NCBI GenBank assembly: GCA_025618425.1
Contig: CM046837.1
Coordinates: 21,306,303 to 21,370,302, forward strand
From: Heliocidaris tuberculata
Taxonomy: Eukaryota; Echinodermata; Echinoidea; Camarodonta; Echinometridae
Direction of reading: 5' to 3'
DNA length: 64,000 nt
Shown piece by piece: positions 11,776 through 23,437 of the stretch. The notes below the pieces were generated by a model, which was given only the letters and a program-made list of their open reading frames with translations, had not been told where the DNA came from and searched no databases. Made by a program: the position numbers and the translations under genes. Within the stretch, counting starts at the first letter, position 1. Every line of letters begins with the position of its first letter.

Positions 11776-13258
11776 GGTATAAGGAAGATAAAAACAGATA
11801 CAGCTAATCAAATCGATCATAACATCACTCATAAATAGAAACTTGCTGTAAATCATATTCACTGAGAGCGAAACTCTTACATGATGACGTGTATATGTAA
11901 GAACTGCGAGATTAATTGATTTAAAAAAAAATTAATAATTGCCTAGCTATTTTACATTTCTACTAAAATCATCTGGCATATATCATTCATGTGTACCCGT
12001 GAACATTCAATGTAAGTTTCATTTGGGTCTTAGAGAATCCATTTTCCGTCATAACCAGAACTCAAGATTATTTTTGAATAAAATATTGACCTTTAAACGC
12101 AATTTAATCTTGTTTATTTTATCCATTTTCAGCCAAACTCTTGATAGCTATTTTTATTTTTACCTGGGAATAAACCATGACTCATGAATTCAACCTTGGG
12201 AAAGCTCGAACTGTCTTCATTTTCTTCTCTTTTACACGGTCATCTCAGCATGCACAAACACCAATCCGATTTGAAACTTTCAAAGAAGTCCTCACTGCCT
12301 GGTAAATCTGACATCTTCATTCTTGTCATGATGTGCGCAACCCCTGACTCACTCCGTCACCATTCGTCACCGTTCCCATAGAGTCAAAATGAAAATGACT
12401 TCTCCGTGAAATACCGGTGATGCGAGAAAACTTTGGAGGAAGTGTTTACCGACCCGGTGCCTCGAGAGATCCAAGCGAAAAGCAATGGAAACTGTGACAA
12501 GTTAAAATACCTGGAGGAAAAGGTGACGAAGCTATTATCCTACTTTTTAGAATGGAAAATTGAGCGCGAAATGGACAGTTATTGTTCGAGCACGAATAAA
12601 AAAAAAAAAAAAAAGAGAAGGAAAAGCTAGAAGATCAAGTTTAAAGGTTGACCGTATCCATTCTTTTGACTTTCATTTAGTATAAATCGTATGGCGAAAA
12701 AAAGGAGAAGTTGTGACAAACAGCATGATTTAAATGATTAGTTGTTCCTTGCCCATGATATGAGTGGCGTATCCAAACTGGATAACGGAGGCTCATTCTA
12801 ATCTTTGTTTATTTTTGACCAAACTCCAGTGAAATGCACGTATAGGCCTATGGCGTTAGGTTTTGGATGCGTCCCTATATCTGACTATAACTTTGGTACA
12901 AATACATTGAGTTTTTGCTTGATCCCTTCTTTTTTCGCCCAATTCAAACCAAACAAGCACGAGGTATGCACGATGAAGCTCCCCCTCTGTTTCATAATGT
13001 GGGATCTGCTACTGTAATTTGACCGCTGTTTATACTGTATGTTACCCCTTTGTATATTAATAAAGATATAACCATGATAACAATTGGTATAAGATGAACA
13101 GGTCTCCTCTTGATGACATTTTTTTTTAAATTTAAAGGGTATTTATTTCTAACCACAGTGAAAGTCAAGAGTTGTATGCATTTGTTCATAAAAATGAAAT
13201 GAATTAGACAGTAAATTTTTAGAGAAAATACAGAGAATCTCTGTGTATGAATATCCTA

Positions 13259-13505
<247 letters not shown>

Positions 13506-14305
13506 TCTGTAACCTCTCTTATCATGGGAGGTACGTGAGGTAAGAGGGTTATCTTGTGCTGAATATCCCCGGCATGTCGCGGTCCTTCGAAGGTGCGATC
13601 CTCTCCAAGACTCCACTCATGATTGCAACCCGCTTCAGAAGGCTATACCCAACTCAAACCTGTCAAAACTAGTACCCCATTGACCTGTTATATATTGACT
13701 TTTGTCAGCTTTTTCAACTCAATTTCCAACCATTGTCAAAGCATCCCTGTACCCTTCGCGAACTTTTGACTTTCTTGTCCAAAAACAAATCCTTGAAAGA
13801 TTTTCTTCTGTTATTGTGAGATAAACATAAACCTGACAAGAAAAAGGAGGAGTATTTTTCTTTCTTTGACTGTCCGCCTTGAGAGTTGTGAGAGATGGTT
13901 TCGAAGTGCCAAGAAAAGTGTTCGGAATCATCAACCCTTCGCGTAACATTGTTGATATTTCAACGCTATAATACACGATTAGGTACAAATTATTTCCCGC
14001 CAAAATGGGTGATAGTTGGTTGCTATAGAAACTAGCACACGACACATCCAAAGGACAACGGAGAAGCAAAGTGATACAACGTAATGGTAATTTGATGTTT
14101 AATTTTTCTTTTATACAACTACGGTACTGTTGATGAGGCTGTTTGTTTGCAACTGAAAAAAAAGGAGACGATTTTAAAACGATTGTGTGGGTCAATGAAA
14201 CCAGTAATATATATAAGCTCATGATTCTGTAAAAATAACAAATAAATTCAATGTTTACCATTGATTACATTTTACATTCTCTCTATATTTTTCATGTTCG
14301 CTGGG

Positions 14306-14590
14306 GACAGGAAAGATTTGTTGCAAGATTCGAACCTCCAACCCTCTCATTATATCGGCCTCCTCGACTCATCTGTGGCCTGTAGGAATGTTATCGAAGG
14401 CCAGACGAAAAGTCTTAACACATTCGCGTCACCTTCCAACTATTCGTCAGTTATTTCAGGTTTCTCTTTCAAGACAGGGGCGAGATTCGAACCTCGACCC
14501 TCCCTTATTATGTTACCTCGTCGACCCTTCCGTAGCCTCTAGGAATGTTGTCGAAGGCCAGACGAAATCTTAACACATTCGTGTCACTTT
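14306..14590. repeat. Tandem duplication of ~180 bp containing a GATTCGAACCTC motif
   Basis: Two copies share, in order, AGATTCGAACCTC, a TC-rich stretch ending in the TCGTCGACC or CCTCGACTC segment, GGAATGTTATCGAAGGCCAG, ACGAAA and CTTAACACATTCG. The GATTCGAACCTC core is the complement of a pol III B box (GAGGTTCGAATC). The unit may therefore come from a minus-strand tRNA-derived SINE, but no full tRNA fold is visible. A third partial copy of its right end lies at about 14617-14660. Confidence 0.6.
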
Positions 14591-15000
14591 CCAACCAAGG
14601 AGTTATCACATAACTCCTTGTTCCAACTATTCGTCAGTCATTTCAGGTTTCTCTTTCAAAACCGTGATATTAAGGTCTTAAAACATCCACTTGTCACTTT
14701 TAATCTGCTTTTCCATCATACGCCCATCGCCTTGCCCCCATTTTATCCATTCCTTTCTCATATGCCTTCTTACCCCTCCCTCATTCCCCTTTCAATACGG
14801 TTTGACAAGCCGCTCATAAAGAGGAAACGTTTAACGCGATTTTTATTCAATCTAGCTGATAAGCCAAGCCACATTACACTTTCTTCTTTATTTTCCCTTT
14901 CACAAAATTCTTTCTCTCACTTTACTTCAAATGAACCCTTTCGGCGGTACTTACCTTTCCCCCAACTATACAAGTGACAACTACAAAGCACATGGAGGAG

Positions 15001-15164
15001 AAGAAGAAGAAGAAGAAGAAGAAGAAGAAGAAGAAGAAGAAGAAGAAGAAGAAGAAGAAGAAGAAGAAGAAGAAGAAGAAGAAGAAGAAGAAGAAGAAGA
15101 AGAAGAAGAAGAAGAAGAAGAAGAAGAAGAAGAAGAAGAAGAAGAAGAAGAAGAAGAAGAAGAA
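15001..15164. repeat. (GAA)n tract, ~54 units
   Basis: An uninterrupted GAA/AAG trinucleotide repeat of about 164 bp. It is followed by GA-rich purine sequence at 15184-15330, giving over 300 bp of near-continuous polypurine on the + strand. Poly-Glu, poly-Lys, poly-Ser and poly-Leu frames over it are artefacts. Confidence 0.97.
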
Positions 15165-15978
15165 TCAAGAAAAAGAGACAAACTAGAGAGAGAGAGGGGG
15201 GAGTGGAGAGAGAGAGAGAGAGAAAGAGAGAGAAGGTGAGACAGATAGAGAAACAGAGAGACAGAGACATAGAAACAGGAAAGCAGGGAGAGAGATAGAG
15301 TATGTGTGTGTGAGAGAGATAAGAAAATAGAATGAATGAATGATAGAATGAATGGATGCATTTCTATCACTTGATCGCGATTATACTCCAGTATTTGTAA
15401 CCAAGTAGCATGCAGTTAAAAAGCGACTTTCAGGGTAATTATAGGCAGTGCCCCAATTGTCTGTACAGGTGTGGTGAATACCTCGCTTGCTGTGACAGTT
15501 AACCGATGTCACACTAACAACAAAACCCCAATTACTGACATCAAAGAGGCGATTTTAAGGTCTTCTTTTTCACCCATCCACAAAGAAGGGGGAATGGTCG
15601 AGAAGCCCTTAAGAGGGTGTATGTTTTTAAAAGATTTCTATTCCGACTTGTGAGGAGCAGTTCAGATTATATCTTTAAGATCCTGCAAAAAGGTCCATTT
15701 TGGTTTCTTTTACTCAATTTATCAACTAAGGTAAGTGAGCACTTAAATGTTGAGAAGGATAATTACTATTTCCAAAATCGTCACCAGCCAATATATGGAA
15801 ACTAACACAGTAACAGTAAGGGGGCATGATTAACATGTCGAATCTCCAACCTCTCCCTCTCCCTCTCCGTCCAGGGGATTTTAAATATCATTATTCACGC
15901 GCTATATGTATACTACCATAAATTTCAACAAATCTAGATAGACAAACAAAACAAACCAAAATATGGTGTTTTGTGGCC

Positions 15979-16524
15979 TTTAAAAAGGAAGTCCACCCTA
16001 GTATTTAATTGATATTAATAAAAGGAGAAACATGAGAGAAACAGATAAGTGAAATTTGAGCAAAATCCGATAAGGAAAAAAAAGTTATGAATTTCTGAAG
16101 TTGTAATCTATCAAACACAAATCGGCAAATCCATGACGCATTTTTTCTCCCATTTGCTATGTACAGAAAATTTCATAAATTTTCATTTTCTTAGTTGTTG
16201 ATGAAGAAATTGGGTTTCTTTTATACAAATTTTGTGTAAAAACCATATATGCAATGATTATATCTAGGATGCATATATGATTAAATAGTTTCTTTAAAGA
16301 AAATGGAAATTTATGATTTAAAGTACAGGACGAATTGGAGAGGACCTCGCAAGGTACGTCACGGAGTTCCCAATTGTGTTTGATTGCTTACAATGTCAAA
16401 AATCCATAATTTTCTTATTTCTTATGGGATTTTGCTCAAACATTTATTGATCTGTTTTTTTAAAAACAATTTTTCCTCCTTCTTTTAACACCAACTTGAT
16501 ATCAGGGTGGACTTCCCCTTTAAA
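15979..16524. mobile_element. 546-bp palindromic MITE (AAGTCCACCC ends)
   Basis: The left end TTTAAAAAGGAAGTCCACCC is the inverted partner of GGGTGGACTTCCCCTTTAAA at the right end. Inner segments are also inverted: GAGCAAAATCC at ~16057 with GGATTTTGCTC at ~16426, and CAAACACAAAT at ~16114 with the ATTGTGTTTGA region at ~16373. The interior has no open frame of note, consistent with a non-autonomous element. Confidence 0.75.
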
Positions 16525-16714
16525 TCATAGTTTCCCTTGACTCAAAAGACATTTTAAAACTTTCTTCGAATTTCACCCTTTATTTTCTCCGATCTTCATG
16601 CTGTTTCCCTAGATTGAGCTATCATGATGATTATAACTGCTTTTATCATTTCCATGAATATTGCAATTTTTCAAAATATGTATTTTGTAGGTCCACTATT
16701 GTATTGAATTCTAA

Positions 16715-16794
16715 TTAACCCATAGACTACGGGAACCGGGTGGCTCCTGTATTAAGCCTATGAGAGTTAAAGAATTCAGTAGTCAACGGGTTAA
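16715..16794. mobile_element. 80-bp piggyBac-like MITE with TTAA ends
   Basis: Starts TTAACCCATAGACTACGGGA and ends TCAGTAGTCAACGGGTTAA. The sequence between and including the TTAA ends is an imperfect palindrome. Another copy, in opposite orientation, lies at 40567-40646, and a decayed one at 23375-23437. The shared ends and TTAA borders support a small piggyBac-type family. Confidence 0.7.
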
Positions 16795-19700
16795 GAATGA
16801 CATAATACAGTTTGGAAGTACGGCATCGGATGTGATGGTATAAACCTATCGGGCATTCAACCCTTGGCTCATGCGCTACTTTAAACCAATCAGCAAACAG
16901 GAAACCCAGAACAAGATAAACATATTCCTAAATTCACTTTCAACCTTGATCTCTTCCACGTTAAGAACCATTCTGTTTGAAGTAATTACGGTTTTCCTGT
17001 GGTTAAATTTGAGATGCAAATGGGGCCCCGTTTCTCGTACATCGAGTGAGCATTTCTCCAAGAAATCTGTGGTTTTGTTTAATTCTTAAAGCTTGTTTGT
17101 ATCGCCGTGACTGAATGGGATGACTTACACCAACCCCTGCTAAAATCAGTCCTTGAAAATCAAGATTGGCGGAGAGACCTTTTTGAGGGACTCTTTAGAA
17201 AGGTGAGAGAAGATAGAGTAAAAACGACTGGCTTAACACGTCCATGAATACTTCTTCTGTTAACATGAATGCTGTGAAAATATGTGCTTAGGACGGAGAT
17301 GATTATGTTGAGTTATTATTGTGATCTGATCTGACGCTGGGGGTAATAAAACTCATAAGTGTTTCCGTCTGGTATACAATTTCTAGTTTGGGCGAAAATG
17401 AGGTTTCAGACACTCTCTGGAATAAAAATGCGATGGTGTATTATAGTCCTGCTTGAAAGTGTAACCTGTCTTCTGAAAGCTATCTGGTTTCAACCATACA
17501 GTGTATTGTATAATCCTAGACAAACCATCACCTAGATATACCTTTAAATTAAAAAAAAATAACATAAACACAGCATATTCATATCTTCTGTTATACATTT
17601 CCGTTATAATTTCGATACACAATAATTTATACCTCTCTAGCTTTTAAAATGATGTCGTCTTTCTATATGATGTTTTTTAAAATGTGCTTAACTTAACGCC
17701 ACCAATTTCAAAGCAACTGCAAAAATTGCTGATTTCGTTGAAATCGTCCATTTGTAGTAAGGTCATTATAGGAGAAAATAATATGACGAAAAATTGATCG
17801 TAATGGTTTTCTTATTCTGGATATGCTTCACGAAAGTGTTTTAATAGATTTCAGATTTGCGTGAAATTACGGATAATACGAGGAGATCATTAGAGATATT
17901 AAGTGCCTTGAATTATTTCAAAATTACACCCTAATTCTTGTACTAAAGGTGAAAGTATTTTGCAGGATAACTTATGGGTTTAAGATCACCAAAAGTGGCG
18001 TAGCTTGGGTCCAGTTAAGAGGGAGAGGGGCACTGGTTTTACTAGGTGGATAAAATTTGAGGGGCGGTGCAGGGGGGGGGTCAGAAAGGTGGTAATTTAA
18101 TTTTTAGTGTGTTTCCTCTACATGTGTAGCTGTCTTCTTTCTCTCCCCCCCCCCCGCTCCTTTCATTTGAAGAAGAGGAGGGGGCACTCGCCCTCGTACT
18201 TCCCATAGCTAACCCACTGGTGATTAATGGATCATGTAGCAAGGTTATCATAGTGTGAAAATTGAAAATTGAATGGAAATTGCTCTCTCTTATACATGTA
18301 AACATTAGAGATTATTTGATTCGCTAAAACTGTTAAATTGTATCTCTACAAGGACATGATTAGAGTGGACAAAATTAGTGTGGAAAATGAGCACACAATT
18401 ATTGCTCTCTCGAAATGAAAACGTTTTACAAGGCTTTGAGATTTGCTCAAAATTACAGATGTGGCAAGGGTATTTTTAAAGATATTAAGTGCGGGGAATT
18501 AGATCAAAACAACTCCTAAATTCATGCTCAAGAGGGGAAAGTATTTTGTCTAGATTAAAGGCTTACCTCAATTTTAGTTGTTGTCGAAGGATCCCGAAGG
18601 ATTTAAATTTGAAGTTAAGTTATTTGAAGTAAAAGGGGAAAGTATGAGAAAATGAACAAGATAAAAAGTTCTGAAATTGGTGAAGTATTGGCGATAACTA
18701 TAGTAAAACGGTAACTTGATTGTCACATTTCGAGCTACTCTCCAGTTTATTTCAGTGTTGATTTTTTACAGCTTAAGTTAAAGGCACGAGGGTAGATTAA
18801 TGTTTTCTGTATTTATCATGTTTATTGCCCTTGTCTATCCGTTGGAAATTGGAAAATACACCAAAATATAACTACATAAAAAAATTAATGATTATTTAAC
18901 ATATTCAACATACGCAAACAATACCTTTAAAACGGTCACCTCCTCGAAAAAGAAAAAAATGAAAAAAATAACAACGAAAACCTAACACGAAAAGAAGTGG
19001 GATCATTCTGAAAAATGAAAAAAAAAAAAAAGAAATTAAGCGAATTCATAGTGATTTTTTATTCATACTTGTAATTTTTCCGTATGGAATAAACTATTAA
19101 CCAAGACAACAACCATCTCAGGCTTTCATGTCGAGTTGATCTCCCTCTGTGATTGGACATCTTGTTACGCCTCGTCACAAGTTATTCAGGCAATACCCAA
19201 TCAGGAACAAACTATCATATGTGACTCGTTGATAAGTGGCTTCTGATTGGCTCATCTTTGTTTGTTGCCATTGATATTACTTCCTGGTATCAAAACTCCC
19301 CCACCCCCCGAAAAAAATTAAAATGATAATAGAGATGCATCTACCATGTGCTTTATAAATTAATGACATAGAAATTTAATCCCCCTTTTTAAAAAATCAG
19401 TATCAATTCAGTGTATTTTTGTATCAAATGGATGAGGTATAATATTAAATTAATTAAAAAAAAAATATTGTATACATGTTTTGTCTCAATCAATCAACTA
19501 CTTGTGATTTAGATTAATGTTAATCTTTTACATTATTTCAAACATAAAATGGCAGTTCATACTCTTCTGCTTCAATTAATATACCTATTTCTAAAAGATT
19601 TACAGATTTACGAATGAATTATTTCTATAGGTTAAGAAATGTTCATCTTTTATATGTACATGAAATCATATTGCTTATATCGTGTACAATTTGATACCTT

Positions 19701-20149
19701 TGATATAGAACTGGGACATTACTTCCCTTAATCTAACGCAATCTACCTCTTTCAGATTTTGTTCCATGTGTGCTAATAACGTGTAGGTTGGAACTTATTT
19801 TTGATTAGACAGAAGAATAAGTTTTGAATTGCCCTTTGATAGTCAGCTGATCATAAGCTAACTGCTTGACATTTTAAATGGTTTTGGTCAAACATTGTGA
19901 ATGATCAGTTTTCAGTGCCAGTTTTCATTCACAGAAATAATCATTCGCATGTTTATCACATTCAAATGTTTAAATTTCCTTTAATTTTTACATTTAGTAA
20001 GCTGAAGAAAATGAAAAGAGCACAAATTCGTCATTATAATGAACTCCAAACATTGAGAAAAATGATCATAATAAACTCATGACTTGTAGTTCTTAAGTAT
20101 ATATTTTTTCGGTTGAGAAGTAATAGCAAGTCGTCATGAATATGTTCGC
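16795..20149. other. Intergenic upstream of TLX, no gene seen
   Basis: AT-rich DNA with a G-run at about 18072 and a C-run at about 18146. Neither a splice-supported exon nor an RNA gene was recognised. It may hold TLX regulatory DNA, but nothing in the sequence itself marks any. Confidence 0.65.
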
Positions 20150-21091
20150 TATCGCTCGCACCACCGCGCCGCTCGGCGACAGGAGAGTATAGTCTCGACA
20201 GTTACATTTCCCTGGTCTCGGTCAGCCAGTGCTCTGATACTTGTGCTGTCGAAGAAAGCTAATTTTACGCACAGGTAATATTGCCAGGTAAAGAAAAAAG
20301 CTCTTTGCGTGGCGTTCTCACGACCCCGCTTCAACCAATCGCCTGCCCGCCCGGGCGGTCTGCGAGTGAATGCTTTCAAGCGAAACCACAAAACTAAGAG
20401 TAGGAGGGGCTTCTCAAGAGTTAGAGAGAGGAACAGAGAGGGAGAGAGGGGAAGGGAAAACTCTTCTTTTCAAACAACAGCATCAGTCATTCCTCCTTTG
20501 TAAAGGTGTGTTGGAACTTTTTTTCCTTCTTCGACTTTACACTTCCCTTCATCCGATTTGAGGAGTGACGTGATGAAGTAGGTGGCCGCAGTGGTTTTGG
20601 ATAGAGAGCGGAGTTGAGAATGCTTAGGCGCCCACAAGCTAGGGGACTCGGGAAGTGTGTGGTTTCCACATTATCTGCCACCAGTATACCAGTCGAGAAG
20701 TTACCTATAGCATCCTCTTCAGTTAGGTCATAAGGAGTTTGGCTACCTTGTATCGATCAACTTCCAAAAATCTTCTCTTCATCTCCTCTACATCCTCCAA
20801 CAAAATCAACATTCTCAGCTCAGCGGCCGCTAGACGTTCGCTCGCCCGTATCTCCTCCGACTGATATCTCCCACCGTTCCGCTCATCCCCATACTTTCCG
20901 TTCTATGCCTCTTTGCGACCTCGCGCTCTTCGTCTCGGCTTAAACTGGACTAAGTACATCAGATCTTAGTTGGTCTTGGATCTCTTTCAGGGTAAATTCT
21001 GTTTTAAAACTTGATGAGAGGGGATTTTGAAATTCAAAGTCTAGCCGGAGGTGCGGCGGCATCGACGACGACAGCGACTATCAAACGGAAG
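20150..21091 (+). promoter_or_regulatory. Probable TLX promoter and 5' UTR region, CpG-richer than its surroundings
   Basis: GC and CpG content rise sharply from about 20150 (for example the CGCACCACCGCGCCGCTCGG segment) against AT-rich flanks. The region includes an AACCAATCG CCAAT-type box near 20333 and further CpG-rich blocks at about 20820-20940. It ends at the TLX start codon. A stop codon in frame with the TLX reading frame lies at 21005-21007, so translation cannot enter from upstream. The transcription start is not determinable. That this is promoter plus 5' UTR is inferred from composition and position. Confidence 0.5.
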
Positions 21092-21122
21092 ATGAGCACC
21101 AGCAAGACCACTACCACATCAA
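21092..21122 (+). CDS. NR2E1: TLX exon 1: N-terminal exon
   Basis: Encodes MSTSKTTTTS plus the first base of the next codon, then GTATGT as splice donor. The last base A joins GT of exon 2 to make Ser, giving ...TTTTS-SRILDIPC, which closely matches the N-terminal end of vertebrate TLX (MSK...STSSRILDIPC). I chose the ATG at 21092 because it gives the vertebrate-like start and has A at -3. An in-frame ATG at 21014 would add 26 residues, including a Gly-Ala-Ala-Ala-Ser-Thr-Thr-Thr stretch. Its context is weaker (T at -3), with a stop codon at 21005-21007 just above. Either start is possible without transcript data. The exon is followed by a 19.8-kb intron. Confidence 0.8.
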
Positions 21123-22186
21123 GTATGTACTTAAATTTAAAAAAATAAAAACATTTGATTGTTTATTTATTGGAACAGTTAACAAAATTATACTTTTTGT
21201 TCGTCTTCTCTCTTTCATTGAAGCGTTTATTGTTTTGTTTTGTTTTTAGTTTAATTTTTTTTTACATCGTTTAAAAATAAAGATAACTTTTTTTTTTGCT
21301 TGATGATGTGATATAGGATTTAAAAAGCGATAATGTTAGATCACGGTCATCTTTGACCTTTTGTATGGACTCCACTAAAATATATCTTTTAAAATCATCT
21401 CGGAATCGTCAGTGCCTTTCTGTTTAACTTTTTTAGGGGTAGGGTTACCAAAAATGCGCATGGTCTAAAAAGAGACAGTAATCTGAAATGTTATTACGAA
21501 ATAAAATATTAAAATCCAATAATGATAAATTTCAAGAGTATTGGATATCAACTTGAGAATGAAATCCATTTGCATGTCATCACTTTAACTTTACATTCTG
21601 ATTAAAAACATAATCAAGTTAAAAGGTAACATTTCTTGCAAAAGAAAATCAGTGATGCCTATTTGTGGGTTCGACATGGAAACATGTATTCCTTGATGCA
21701 GTAACATATTTTTTTCTTCAAAATGTTTCTTTTCATAATGAACATTATAAGTTTGATAATAACAACAATGCCTTTCTTAATTTTCATTTTGCAGAATTTC
21801 GACTAATAGAAAAAACATTGCGTTCTCTTGAAACTAATATCTATGTTTCTTAGTATAGTATCTAGAGCAGAGGAGGAAACATGTTCCAATTCTTTGCATG
21901 AATTTTTTTTTTTACAATAATGGTTTCTAGTTTACATCTAACCCTATTTCTAAATGAAGTTTAAATTCGCCATGGGCAAAACCTTTCTCTCGATATTTAT
22001 CTCAAGTTAACGTTTATTTTTGATTGATATCTGTTATAAATGACATTGCACGTTTATAATTGTGATTAATGATTGTCGACAAAATGATTTCTTTTCACTT
22101 TCCCAGTGAAGCATACTTTCTAGCAGCGCCATGCTAATTTTTATGAGAACACCACAATTTAACTTGTTTTCATAATATCACAATAG

Positions 22187-22190
<4 letters not shown>

Positions 22191-22229
<39 letters not shown>
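22191..22229. repeat. (GA)n microsatellite
   Basis: About 19 GA dinucleotides in TLX intron 1, followed by GTAAGGGAGG. Confidence 0.95.
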
Positions 22230-22231
<2 letters not shown>

Positions 22232-23374
22232 AGGGAGGAAGGGGGAAAATAGGGAAATATTCAAATATATTATGGTTTTTGTATTTAGTTTCCTATTTCT
22301 TTTTTCATTAAAAAATGAATGTACCATAACTTTCCAAAGATATGTTACACGTGTGTGGTGAGCAAAAATAAGCTCTGAAAATCATATGACTTGAGTAGCA
22401 TATAAATTTATCTTTTACGAAACCCCAATGCTCCATTTTATCTAATTCCTAGACAATCGTGACTAGAATTCTAATTTGGCGGTGGAATTTCTTTGTTTTT
22501 AAATACTGATTTATACATATCCTCATGCCAAATAAAAATTTCATCAACGTTGCAAAATTAACCCTCTAGTGTTGAATAATCCAACAACTTAAAAAAAATA
22601 CAAAAAAAAAAAAAAATACAAAAAAAAAAGAGTACTGTGCCGGTTCTTGCCTCTCATGAAAGAGTTATATATGTTCCATATGAAAACGGTAATATAATAA
22701 ATTTGAGATAAAGGGTATAAAGTCTGAGTTTGCTTTCTCCAGTTTCAAGAACGATCGTCACTGTATAATATATATTTCGGTTTATTTCTGGAAAAAAAAA
22801 AAGATTTTGATCATTATGCCTAATCTTCCGAGCACTTCTTTAAAAAGGAAAAGATCGTTGGAATTATTTTTCATGTTATTTACATGAAATTCCATATGAA
22901 ATATTTCTACCTTTTCAGGTGTACGAATGTAAAAAATATGTAAGAAAACATAAATATCCATTCGATTAACTTTCATTAAAAGATTATTTGTATATGTCAC
23001 TCCATTTTATAGATACCTCATTTCAGTCGGTTATGTTTTCATTTATAGGTGTATTACTGTTAAATGCGGAGTGGCAAGTATTGTCGCAAAACGATTTCCT
23101 GATGTTAATCACTCTTAATGCTTATGTAAAAAGGTGATTTATGGATGTTTCTGGAGAGAGTTCTCAGAGGTGAAGTGTTTACAGCAGCTCATAACATAAA
23201 ATATAGAGACGTATATATCAACCAATACTTTGGGTGGGAATCTTCTTGAAAGGGAAAGATTGGTGCGACTTAAGTTTGAGGTTCAAGAAAGCTGATGTCT
23301 ATACTTTAACATTTCAAGCTGTTTTAATTTGCTGATATTTTTGTTGGTTATTTTCACTTTCCATTTATAGATTT

Positions 23375-23437
23375 TTAACCCGTTGACTACTGAATTTTTT
23401 CTTTCCCATAGATTTAGGGTCTACCCAGTTCCTGTAT
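23375..23437. mobile_element. Decayed copy of the 80-bp TTAA MITE
   Basis: TTAACCCGTTGACTACTGAATT at the left matches, in reverse, the right end of the copy at 16715-16794 and the left end of the copy at 40567-40646. The CCCAGTTCCTGTA segment matches its other half loosely, and the right terminus is lost. Confidence 0.55.

Larger units (their letters stand above)
9889..13258. other. Intergenic, no gene seen
   Basis: Contains the microsatellites at 11156-11269 and 11628-11775 (listed separately) and an A-run at about 12598-12614. I see no spliced coding region, RNA gene or transposon ends in the rest. Short frames such as 11939-12187 and 12184-12381 have no domain that I recognise. Confidence 0.65.

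Noticed and set aside
14917..15370. Poly-Glu, poly-Lys, poly-Leu and poly-Ser frames
   Set aside because: They read the GAA tract and GA-rich sequence in different frames on both strands.
20149..20391. 80-codon minus-strand frame upstream of TLX
   Set aside because: Lies in the CpG-rich promoter region; Arg/Ala-rich from composition, no domain recognised.
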